Below, piece by piece: positions 56,747 to 64,000 of a stretch of DNA of 64,000 nucleotides. The DNA is from JADGHX01 sp963837755. GTDB taxonomy: Bacteria; Pseudomonadota; Gammaproteobacteria; Steroidobacterales; Steroidobacteraceae. The DNA is taken from the NCBI GenBank assembly GCA_963837755.1, contig CAWIOP010000004.1:558001-622000 (forward strand), read 5' to 3'. Within the stretch, counting starts at the first letter, position 1; each line of letters begins with the position of its first letter. Made by a program: the position numbers and the translations under genes. The notes under the pieces are model-generated. The model did no database searches. It saw only the letters and a program-made list of their open reading frames with translations, and had not been told where the DNA came from.

Positions 56747-57699
56747 CGCAGTTCCTGACGGAGAAGTGCAGACGTGAGGCGGGCGATTTTTGCAGGGACA
56801 TCGGCATAGAACAGCAGGCCGGTCATCGAAGTACGTGCCTCGTAGCGTGGCGGCGCACCCGAGCACAGCACCAGCGCCCGTTCCACGAGAAATGGCGGGC
56901 GGCAGCTCGCTGGCACAGAAAGTCTTTTGCTGATGGGGTCATAGCGGAGAATGCGCTGACGGCGGCCTTTGAGAACGAGGTATTTTCCAACTTGGCCCGG
57001 CACACGGAACGCGGAACCGCTCGAACACAGAAACACCGTCCTTTCGTACCGCCGCGAAAAGCGAAAAAGGCCGAACGACGCAGAATTGGCCTCGCCAGCA
57101 TTCGCGATCTTCCACGCGAGCGAAGAAGGAGCGAATTGCTCGACTCTCCACTCTGCCCCAAACGGCAATTGCGCAGACCGGCGGATGGTGGGGTCATCAA
57201 CGCACGGAATGCTGGAAAGGATTGCCGTCGGCGCGCTGTCCTGAAAGAGCAATCCCGCGTGTTCGGCAGCCCCACGCAAGGCCCGCAGATCAGCAGCCAC
57301 AAGCCTGATCTGATCCGGGTATGCCGGGAACGCCAGTGTTTCCAGTTCACAGTGCGTCGCTGCCGCGGTCACGCGCTGAAGCAGCCTTCCTGACCGTGCG
57401 CCTGCAAGCACGCCGACCCAGCCTCGTTCATGTTCTGTAACCGCGAGGGTCGGTGCCGTTACGCGCCAGTCGCTTCCGGCAGCTCCTGAAAAGAACTCAG
57501 CATGGCCAAGGCGCTGAAGGTTCAGGCGCAACGCGTGATAGAGCGGAAGGGAGTTTTGCTCTGCGCTCTGTTCATCTGCTGCCTCGGGCTCGCTGTCATC
57601 GCCCTCATTCAAGTGGAGTTCTTCCACAGCCGCCCGGAATTGTGGCCAAGATCCTCGAACGCGGGCCGACATCCAGAGCAGGAGAGATTCCGCGCTCAT
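56743..57699 (-). CDS. Unknown 318-aa defence operon protein
   Basis: No recognised domain. The start was set at 57699 (MSAESLLLWMSARVRGSW), which overlaps the previous stop as ATGA, and the end overlaps the helicase start in the same way. It is a soluble alpha/beta protein with an acidic segment (LNEGDDSEPEAADEQSAEQ) and no signal or membrane helix. Its place directly before the DruE-like helicase fits DruG of Druantia type II, but this is positional inference. Confidence 0.7.
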   Translation of the reverse strand: MSAESLLLWMSARVRGSWPQFRAAVEELHLNEGDDSEPEAADEQSAEQNSLPLYHALRLNLQRLGHAEFFSGAAGSDWRVTAPTLAVTEHERGWVGVLAGARSGRLLQRVTAAATHCELETLAFPAYPDQIRLVAADLRALRGAAEHAGLLFQDSAPTAILSSIPCVDDPTIRRSAQLPFGAEWRVEQFAPSSLAWKIANAGEANSASFGLFRFSRRYERTVFLCSSGSAFRVPGQVGKYLVLKGRRQRILRYDPISKRLSVPASCRPPFLVERALVLCSGAPPRYEARTSMTGLLFYADVPAKIARLTSALLRQELR

Positions 57700-59957
57700 C
57701 GCTGCCGCCACATTGCTCGTGCGCGCTTCTTGTATGCGCGCCACAACTCAGCGGTCTCGACACTCTGCGGTTCAGTGAGAAGGCCCTTGCGGCCCGCGCT
57801 CAGAATCAGGTTTCGCCAGGCGTTGTCACGGCGTCCAGATTCACGAACAGCGGCCCGCGATCGCGGCGCGCCGTCTGGCACATGTTCCCCGCCTGGATAG
57901 TGCGCGGTTCCAATCAGCCGGATGCGCGCAACGCGTTTGTCGGACCGCAGCGGGTCAGCGGGAATCGCCCAGACAGGGTCGAATGAAGGAAAGCCAATCG
58001 ATATCGCTGAATGCAAGTCGGCCCGTCCACCGCAGATCTCGATGTCCCCCGGATTGGGTCCGATCAGCACCATATTTGCTACTGGGATGACCAGCGGACG
58101 GCCACTCGTCCGAGCCGCGGGAGGGCGCACTGCCGCGCCGCAGATTGCAGGACGCCGAGCGACAGAGACAGTGTCTGTCTCCACGTCGCCCATCGACCAT
58201 CGATAGGCATCCCAGCCTTGCCAATCCTCGGCTCCCTCCCGAATTGCGTAGCTTCGTGAGGTACTCACGCACGACACGAAATGCTGGCCGGGCTGGTCCC
58301 AGCCTGGAACCGAATAGCTGCCCGATGTGCTGACGGTTGCTTCGATGTCGTCGATGCGCAAGGCGCCAGCTGACTGGATATCCCCACGGAGCCGGATGCG
58401 TGGTGGATAACCCGTGAGCCACGCTTGACGTTCCAGGCGTATCCCACCCTCCAGCGCGATCTGAACTTCGGCGAGAGGCCGGAGCGCGTCAAGAATGTCT
58501 CCCTCGATGTTCGGAAGAACTGGCGTACGAGGCAGTACGCCGCGGAGCGCCACCCAGCCCGCAGGTATTCCCTTCCCGCTGTTGAGGACCATCGGCGGTT
58601 GGCTGCCGGACTGGGCGATTGCCTCGGAAACTTCCCGAAGCCGCTCCATCGTGCACAGGACGACGTGCTCCTCTCCGATCACAAGGCGCGCCGTGCTTAC
58701 AAATCCATAAAGGTCGTCGTGCGGAGCGAGTACATAGAGTTCCCGGCCGCTGAGCGACCACCGCGCCACTTCTCCATCGGGCAGAAGGCCGCTCCACTCG
58801 ACACCCTGCCGCAGCAGATGTCCCGCATCGGCGGGTAGGAAATCCTGAAACCATTCGTCCTGAAGCGCGAACAGAAGCTGCGGATCACCGGAGCCTGAGA
58901 TTGCAAGCTCGATGGGATGAGTGGACGACCGCCGTGCAAGCAGCGAGATCCTGCAGTAGTCAGCTTTCTCAAACGTCAGGCGAACGCCGATTTGAAGCGC
59001 TCGGTCGAAGGCAGGCCCAGCGCTGGTCTCGGACCCCGCAGTCCGCGGTTGCCGTACCGCGCGGGGCGCTGGCCGGAACTGACGAGGAGTTCTCGGTCTC
59101 GTGGCATGGACCTGCGCTCTACCGGTGTCTGCTTCCGTCCGGATAGGTTCGATACTTTCTGTCTCGGGCTCGTTCGCCTCGGCGCCAGCAACATTCGCGT
59201 CAGCCACGATTGCCTGGCCCCTTACATCCGGCTGACCCTCGCCTTCGCCGGACGGCGGCACTTCCGAAGCGGGAGGTGGAGGCAGCACGCTCTGCTCCCC
59301 CTCGCACTCGATCGCTTGCCAGCGTCGCGCGTCATTACCTATCGATTCGGATTCTGAAGTTTCCCCTTGCAGCGGGGGTTCAGAGTCGCGAAGACTTGGT
59401 TCGATCCGCGTGCGGACGGTTGGTTCTTCATATGGCTTCGCGCTGACGGTTCGCGTCGGTGACGTAGACGCGTCGTCCGCAGCAGTCTGCGGCACGTTCT
59501 TTGGATCGCGTCCTGTGTCTGCCGAGTCGGCCGCGGGCTCATCGCTGCAGACGCCTGATCGTCCGTATGCGCTACCTGAACCAGCCGCTGGTCTTTCTGC
59601 CTCTAGGCCGGTGCATTGTCCATTCGATTCGTTGGTGTCTTTGCCGCTGTCCGCAATCGAATCAGCAGTGTGCTCGATTGCGCCCACTCGTGCGCGCAGC
59701 GTCACTCTTTCCGCAGCCGCGCGATTGAATGGGCCTGTTCCGCTGTTGCGAACACCGTCCTCTCGGTTGACGGGAAGATTAATCGCGTGTGCTACGAGAG
59801 CAGGTTCAACCGCTGGTCGCATCCCATCATTGCACCCCGCCGCACCGGCGTCTGCCGACGTCGGCCTGCCGCTGCTGCGCTTGTTGAGCAAGCGCACCGC
59901 CAGAGCAACGCAGATCAATGCGAATGCAAAGAGAGCGGCGATCAGAAGCGCAATCAT
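57696..59957 (-). CDS. Membrane-anchored 753-aa defence operon protein
   Basis: Starts with one hydrophobic helix (IALLIAALFAFALICVALAV, residues 2-21), then about 300 residues of acidic, low-complexity sequence rich in Glu, Ser, Ala and Asp, and a folded C-terminal half of mostly beta character (WFQDFLPADAGHLLRQGVEW; GYPPRIRLRGDIQSAGALRID). Topology would place the folded part in the cytoplasm on a long tether. No catalytic motif found. Position suggests DruF of Druantia type II (inference). ATG 59957 was chosen because it begins with the helix; an upstream extension is unsupported. Confidence 0.72.
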   Translation of the reverse strand: MIALLIAALFAFALICVALAVRLLNKRSSGRPTSADAGAAGCNDGMRPAVEPALVAHAINLPVNREDGVRNSGTGPFNRAAAERVTLRARVGAIEHTADSIADSGKDTNESNGQCTGLEAERPAAGSGSAYGRSGVCSDEPAADSADTGRDPKNVPQTAADDASTSPTRTVSAKPYEEPTVRTRIEPSLRDSEPPLQGETSESESIGNDARRWQAIECEGEQSVLPPPPASEVPPSGEGEGQPDVRGQAIVADANVAGAEANEPETESIEPIRTEADTGRAQVHATRPRTPRQFRPAPRAVRQPRTAGSETSAGPAFDRALQIGVRLTFEKADYCRISLLARRSSTHPIELAISGSGDPQLLFALQDEWFQDFLPADAGHLLRQGVEWSGLLPDGEVARWSLSGRELYVLAPHDDLYGFVSTARLVIGEEHVVLCTMERLREVSEAIAQSGSQPPMVLNSGKGIPAGWVALRGVLPRTPVLPNIEGDILDALRPLAEVQIALEGGIRLERQAWLTGYPPRIRLRGDIQSAGALRIDDIEATVSTSGSYSVPGWDQPGQHFVSCVSTSRSYAIREGAEDWQGWDAYRWSMGDVETDTVSVARRPAICGAAVRPPAARTSGRPLVIPVANMVLIGPNPGDIEICGGRADLHSAISIGFPSFDPVWAIPADPLRSDKRVARIRLIGTAHYPGGEHVPDGAPRSRAAVRESGRRDNAWRNLILSAGRKGLLTEPQSVETAELWRAYKKRARAMWRQR

Positions 59958-60373
59958 CGCGTCGTGAGCAGATGAGCACGCCGATTTCCGAAGAACTCGC
60001 TTGCCGGGCGTGATTCCTCGGCAAGCATCAGCGCATATCCTGACCAGTCGCTCTTGTACGCCACGGTCTCCTCCCTGCTTGGCAATCAATGGGCTTTTGT
60101 TGAGCGCCCTATAAGCATCCGAACTACACTGCTGCTGCGCCAAACGCGAACTACCGTCGGCACCGGCAACTTGTGAGCAGCGTTACTCTCTCAGACAAAG
60201 CCTTGAGATTCGTGTGATGTTCCACGCGCGGCAAGCCAAGAACTGGTGCTCGCTTGGAATTCTGCAACGTGTGTCACAGAAGAAATGAAAGAGAATACCT
60301 CCCCGCAGCACCAAATCGCTCACGGTTGATCTGAATTACAGTTGATCTGAATCACGTGGCCACAAGCATGTTC
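59958..60373. other. 416-bp gap in the defence operon with a tandem repeat
   Basis: No gene supported. It separates the methyltransferase/ATPase half from the helicase half and so may hold a second minus-strand promoter. A tandem 16-bp repeat, GTTGATCTGAATTACA then GTTGATCTGAATCACG (60325-60356), lies directly downstream of the 393-aa gene and could be an operator. The region is more A/T-rich than its surroundings. Confidence 0.5.
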
Positions 60374-61555
60374 CTACGGATACTGCTGCAGCCACGCATG
60401 AAAAGCTGCTACGTCATACCTGGCGAGCTCGAGAAGGGCTGCAGTGGAAGCCACCATTTCCCCATTAAGTTTCTCGTTCGCCGCGAGCAAGGCATCTGCG
60501 TCTTTGCGCTTTGCGATGCGTCTGAGTGCCTGGACAGAAGATGCGCATTCATCGGGAACGTTTGCGGCGCGCTTCGCCAGCCCGATCCGATCGCCGACAG
60601 GCGCAAAAGTCGGCTCGAACCTTATTGCCAGTGATATCAGATCCTCGCATCCCGCGTCTGCTTGAACACGGTAGCCGATAGCGCTTCGGACTTCGACCTT
60701 TGACGGGGGGCGCTGAGCGATCGCAAGGCCGATTAGCCATTTGCAGAGGCCGACGAGGAAGAGATGGAGTATTCCTGTGGGATCGTCCTTTGCGCGGGTC
60801 AGCTGGGCTTCCGTAGCGATGTCGAAGTTCTCTGTAGACGCCTTTCGGAATGGCGGGCAGCGGGCGAGATTTTCCAGATACTGATTCAGAAGTATCTGCA
60901 GTACATCGTCATGAACAAATGCGCGGCCGGCGCGGGTCGTGAGGAGCAGCAGCCAGGGATGCTTCGTACGAGCCTGCAGGGACAGCAGGCTGTTCACAGC
61001 GTTGTAGTGGGTATCGTCGAGAGCACCGGGAGGATGTGCGCCGAAGCCATCGCAGAGATCGAGATTGATGACGTCGTACGGACCAAAATCGCGCGCCCTT
61101 TTCCAGGCAATCGATTCCTGATTGCCGAGGCGGCAAAAGTCGTCCCAAATTACGTCTGACATCGGATCGACGTAGGGGAGCTTGCGGACCTCGTCGAGCG
61201 AAATATTCAGGTCGGTATGCGCGACGCTCGCAGGGTGCGCCCCACTATTGAAACCGAGGAACCGCAAGCGCATTTTCCGCGGCTCGCATACATGGCTGTG
61301 GAAGCAGCGCAAATCTATAAGATCGACTCCAGGCAGTCCAAGATATCGCAGCGGCTCCCCGTCTCGGTTGACCCCGTCCAACAGCTTGCTGATCTCGCCG
61401 CACCATTGGCGATGGCGCACGAATTGCTTTCTTGGGCGGTGCCAGGGAAGAAACGCCTTCCTTTCCGGCAGCTGTGCTTGATACGTTTCCGTACCGAATA
61501 TGTCATCGCTGAGGCCGGCATCGTCTGGGCCATCCGGTGGCAGATTCTCGATCAT
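60374..61555 (-). CDS. Unknown 393-aa protein with Rossmann-like features
   Basis: Begins inside the stop of the ATPase gene (ATGA), so it is coupled to it. The central region reads LRYLGLPGVDLIDLRCFH, then FLGFNSG, and FGPYDVINLDLCDGFGAHPPG, a spacing that resembles a class I SAM-dependent methyltransferase fold, although the usual GxGxG loop is not clear. The remainder is helical (LARCPPFRKAS, LHLFLVGLCKWLIGLAI). I do not recognise the family. It could be a methyltransferase-like partner of the C5 enzyme or a structural protein. Confidence 0.7.
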   Translation of the reverse strand: MIENLPPDGPDDAGLSDDIFGTETYQAQLPERKAFLPWHRPRKQFVRHRQWCGEISKLLDGVNRDGEPLRYLGLPGVDLIDLRCFHSHVCEPRKMRLRFLGFNSGAHPASVAHTDLNISLDEVRKLPYVDPMSDVIWDDFCRLGNQESIAWKRARDFGPYDVINLDLCDGFGAHPPGALDDTHYNAVNSLLSLQARTKHPWLLLLTTRAGRAFVHDDVLQILLNQYLENLARCPPFRKASTENFDIATEAQLTRAKDDPTGILHLFLVGLCKWLIGLAIAQRPPSKVEVRSAIGYRVQADAGCEDLISLAIRFEPTFAPVGDRIGLAKRAANVPDECASSVQALRRIAKRKDADALLAANEKLNGEMVASTAALLELARYDVAAFHAWLQQYP

Positions 61556-63531
61556 GTGTCGGGTGCTTCGAGAATCTTGTAGATGGTCCGTAGCAGCTTT
61601 TCCTGCTTCCGCTTCGGCACAGAATCGAGGAGGCCGAAGGAGGCGAGAACCTGCGCGATGGCCTTCAGCTTCTCTTCCAGAACTTCCTTTTTCGCCTGCG
61701 CCTTTGCGGTCTTTGCACGGATTGGCCCTGGCACAATGGCGGTGCGGTCGAAGACATATGCCTCGCCAGACGATTTCTTTTTCTTTCCTTTCTCCGACAG
61801 CTCGATCGCCGGGGGCGCCGACGCTGTATCACCGGTTTCCTGCTTCCAGACTTGAACGGCCAGCTGCTGGATATTCGAAACGGCGGCTCCTTTGCGCACG
61901 GCTCGTGTCTGCTGCCGCGTGTCGCTCGCCACGCGCTTTTGCGCAGTCGCAAGCTGTCTCAGCGCGCTGTGCAGCCATTTCGTTAGAAACACGGAATGGG
62001 GATGTGCGCTGTTGAAGGATTCGCGATCTATGTTCAGGGCGCTTTCCAGCCCTTCGCTCACGAAGAGTTCGCACGTGATCTGACGCAGCCGCGTTTGCTC
62101 GGAAATCTGGTATCTCATGAATGTCGGATCGAATAATGTCCCGCTCGAGCCGTGGATGCGGACGAGCGACCCTTGATGCTCGGTGGGGGCAACTTTCGGA
62201 GTCCAGAACAGATATGCCTCGAAGCTGAGTGGCCCGCCACTGAGTTCTCGCGGGACCTTTGGAAATTCCTCGCGGCACCGGCCCAAGAATACGAGCGGCT
62301 TCCGGATTGCGTGGCTCGTGGTGGGTAATCCGCGGAAACTGATTGGCCGCAGGAGCAGGAGATCATCGAAGTAGACGTCAAACTTCCCGACTGAATCCTG
62401 CGGGTCATGAAGACCCAGCGCCTGGCGGATCGTCGCGCCCTTCTTGGCGCGGATGGGGCGCGCAGCCCCTTTCAGCTGATTCGACAGTTCGAACGCATCG
62501 GCCCACTTGCTCGCAGGCAGATCGAATAGATGGTCCTCAACATATGGCACTGGAATGGCGAGGCTGAGCTGCCACACCATGCTGAGGTAATAGTCGAATA
62601 TGCGGTCGAGCTGCGGATTCGGATTGGACTCCTCTACTTCGCGCCACACGCATCGCACGAGTTTCCGGAATGCTTCCGCAGGCTTGTCACCTTTGTCCCA
62701 CGGGATAGACGCAAGCTGGTCTCCGGTTCTCTTGAGCAAGGCGCCGCTGCTGTCCACGCGGCCAATGTGAAACTTGGGCGGTTCGATCGCCTGTCTCTCT
62801 TCGTCATCAGGCGCGCTTTCGTTCTGCTCGATTGCAGCCCAGACATCGCGGCTCCGTAGCCTATCCCGAGCTTGCGGCCTGATTCCCGTCAGCACGATCG
62901 TTGTGCCGTGCGTCTCGACATCGGCTGCCTTCTCGCGCCAGATGTTGACCTTGCCGGTTTCGTACTCGGCTTTCCCAGTTGCATCCTCCGATGGCGCTTC
63001 ATCCGAATACTGCTTCAGCGCGACGGTGGCTACCGTCCGGTGCGGTTCACCCTTGACCTTCGTAATGATCTGGAAGGTATGCGTGAGCTGCGAGACTGAG
63101 AACAAGCCAATGCCGATCTTGCCGATGAGTCGGCGGCCTTCCGGGCTTCGTGCGGCATCCTTTCTTGACGTTACGCCAAGACTCTTGCCGATTGCCGATC
63201 GCTTTGGGCTCCCTCCGATATGCAGAAGCAGATGCGCCAGCATTTCCGGCGACATCCCGTGCCCGTTGTCCTCGATGGAAATCTTCTCGAATCGCGGAGC
63301 ATCGGACTTGATCACGACTCTTGTCGCATCGGCATCGTATGCGTTTGATATCAGTTCTCGCAGTGCAGAGCCTGGTTGGCGATAGATGCCGTCCGTAACA
63401 CGTGCGAGGACACGCTCGTCTGTTCTGAGCGTGGTAGAGATAACGTGCTCGCTGTCTTGGCTCTGCCGGATCTCCTGGGCGAGTCCTCTATCGTCGTGCG
63501 TCTCCGCTGCTTTCGAAGCGCGCGTCGCCAT
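61552..63531 (-). CDS. GHKL (HSP90/MORC-type) ATPase
   Basis: ATPase of 659 aa. The Bergerat fold is N-terminal: N box ELISNAYDADATRV (N63, D67), G1 DNGHGM (88-93), G2 GKIGIGLFS (137-145) and G3 HGTTIVLTG. The middle is a transducer-like domain, and the C-terminus is a Lys/Ala-rich coiled coil. Prokaryotic MORC/paraMORC ATPases are known in restriction-type operons with C5 methyltransferases and helicases (Iyer, Abhiman and Aravind 2008). It starts 2 bp after the methyltransferase stop and overlaps the next gene, so it lies inside the defence operon. Confidence 0.88.
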   Translation of the reverse strand: MATRASKAAETHDDRGLAQEIRQSQDSEHVISTTLRTDERVLARVTDGIYRQPGSALRELISNAYDADATRVVIKSDAPRFEKISIEDNGHGMSPEMLAHLLLHIGGSPKRSAIGKSLGVTSRKDAARSPEGRRLIGKIGIGLFSVSQLTHTFQIITKVKGEPHRTVATVALKQYSDEAPSEDATGKAEYETGKVNIWREKAADVETHGTTIVLTGIRPQARDRLRSRDVWAAIEQNESAPDDEERQAIEPPKFHIGRVDSSGALLKRTGDQLASIPWDKGDKPAEAFRKLVRCVWREVEESNPNPQLDRIFDYYLSMVWQLSLAIPVPYVEDHLFDLPASKWADAFELSNQLKGAARPIRAKKGATIRQALGLHDPQDSVGKFDVYFDDLLLLRPISFRGLPTTSHAIRKPLVFLGRCREEFPKVPRELSGGPLSFEAYLFWTPKVAPTEHQGSLVRIHGSSGTLFDPTFMRYQISEQTRLRQITCELFVSEGLESALNIDRESFNSAHPHSVFLTKWLHSALRQLATAQKRVASDTRQQTRAVRKGAAVSNIQQLAVQVWKQETGDTASAPPAIELSEKGKKKKSSGEAYVFDRTAIVPGPIRAKTAKAQAKKEVLEEKLKAIAQVLASFGLLDSVPKRKQEKLLRTIYKILEAPDT

Positions 63532-63533
63532 AC

Positions 63534-64000
63534 CTATCTGCCGAGCATTGCCCGTTCGACTGCAGCAGCTACGCTTCTAGCAAGCGGGGGCGGCACGGCA
63601 TTTGAAACCTGTTCCACCTGCTCCGACAGATTTCCTTCGAGTACGAATTCGTCCGGGAATCCTTGCAGCAGCATGGCCTCGTAGATGCTGATGCGGCGCG
63701 TGCCGCTCGGATGGATATGGATCTCTCGATTGCCGAAAGCTATCGTTGGACTTGCGTCCGACCAAGACAGCCGCTTGAAACTGCGGCCTTCCACGCGGAT
63801 GGCATCTGGCTTGAGAAAACGCCGTGACTTTGGTTGCATCGTCCAATGATTGGGATGAACGGGGATGTCCTCGGCGCGAAGGCTGCGGCTGAAGAAGGCC
63901 GGTGACGCGAGATCTCCAATCGCGGTACGCACTGTCGCGGGCTTACTACGTTTCCGCGGTCGGACCGCCGAATAGCCGCGGCCGGCACGCAGCGCTGATA
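63534..64000 (-). CDS. DNA (cytosine-5) methyltransferase, C-terminal part (runs off the right edge)
   Basis: The last ~154 residues of a C5 DNA methyltransferase. Visible are the end of the target-recognition region (EDIPVHPNHW, RFLKPDAIRVEG), motif IX-like RRISIYEAMLLQGFPDEF and motif X QVSNAVPPPLARSV. The catalytic PCQ and ENV motifs would be outside the window. It is the first visible gene of the operon that ends in vsr; Dcm and Vsr are natural partners because Vsr repairs the mutations caused by methylcytosine deamination. It would correspond to DruM of Druantia type II. Confidence 0.9.
   Translation of the reverse strand, partial: SALRAGRGYSAVRPRKRSKPATVRTAIGDLASPAFFSRSLRAEDIPVHPNHWTMQPKSRRFLKPDAIRVEGRSFKRLSWSDASPTIAFGNREIHIHPSGTRRISIYEAMLLQGFPDEFVLEGNLSEQVEQVSNAVPPPLARSVAAAVERAMLGR

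Overview
The window comes from a high-GC gammaproteobacterium. The core gene order (suhB, trmJ, iscS/iscA, ndk, rlmN, pilF, rodZ, hisS, yfgM, bamB, der; guaB-guaA; tadA; mltF) is typical of the Xanthomonadales/Nevskiales/Steroidobacterales end of the class. I cannot assign a genus from the sequence alone.

Layout. 1-12.9 kb is a housekeeping block: an amino-acid permease, suhB, trmJ, an unusual cysteine desulfurase fused to a degenerate IscU-like domain, iscA, ndk, and the rlmN-pilF-rodZ-hisS-yfgM-bamB-der operon. 13.1-14.2 kb holds a fragment of a winged-helix protein and a BrnT/BrnA toxin-antitoxin pair. 14.2-20.8 kb holds an M23 endopeptidase, xseA, guaB-guaA, a thioesterase and tadA.

20.8-48.5 kb separates tadA from mltF, genes that are usually close together. 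It looks like a self-contained extracellular metal-oxidation module: a histidine kinase plus an NtrC-family regulator, a second orphan NtrC paralogue, a very large secreted multicopper oxidase (1968 aa, MofA/OmpB/MnxG type) behind a candidate sigma-54 promoter, a beta-propeller protein, a double-SCO copper chaperone, a cytochrome c/substrate-binding fusion, a peptidyl-prolyl isomerase, a dicytochrome, and an atypical type II secretion system (GspD with cohesin, GspE, GspF, PilM/N/O/P-like subunits and four pseudopilins). My reading is that the regulators switch on a dedicated secretion machine that exports the oxidase, the isomerase and SCO proteins fold and metallate it, and the cytochromes take the electrons. 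Manganese(II) is the best-guess substrate.

49.99 kb is a tRNA-Ser(CGA) gene. Everything to its right reads as a genomic island: a decayed integrase-core transposase, then a minus-strand defence operon that runs off the right edge. In transcription order the operon holds a C5 cytosine methyltransferase (partial), a GHKL/paraMORC-type ATPase, an unknown 393-aa protein, a membrane-anchored 753-aa protein, a 318-aa protein, a ~1845-aa DEAD/DEAH helicase with a DUF1998 (MZB) C-terminus, and a Vsr endonuclease. It resembles Druantia type II and the MORC-linked restriction systems but matches neither exactly.

Quality warning. At least six genes or fragments carry frameshifts, including essential der. 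Every clear one is repaired by removing a single extra base. This is more like residual insertion error in the assembly than real gene decay, so I annotate those genes as full-length with the break marked.
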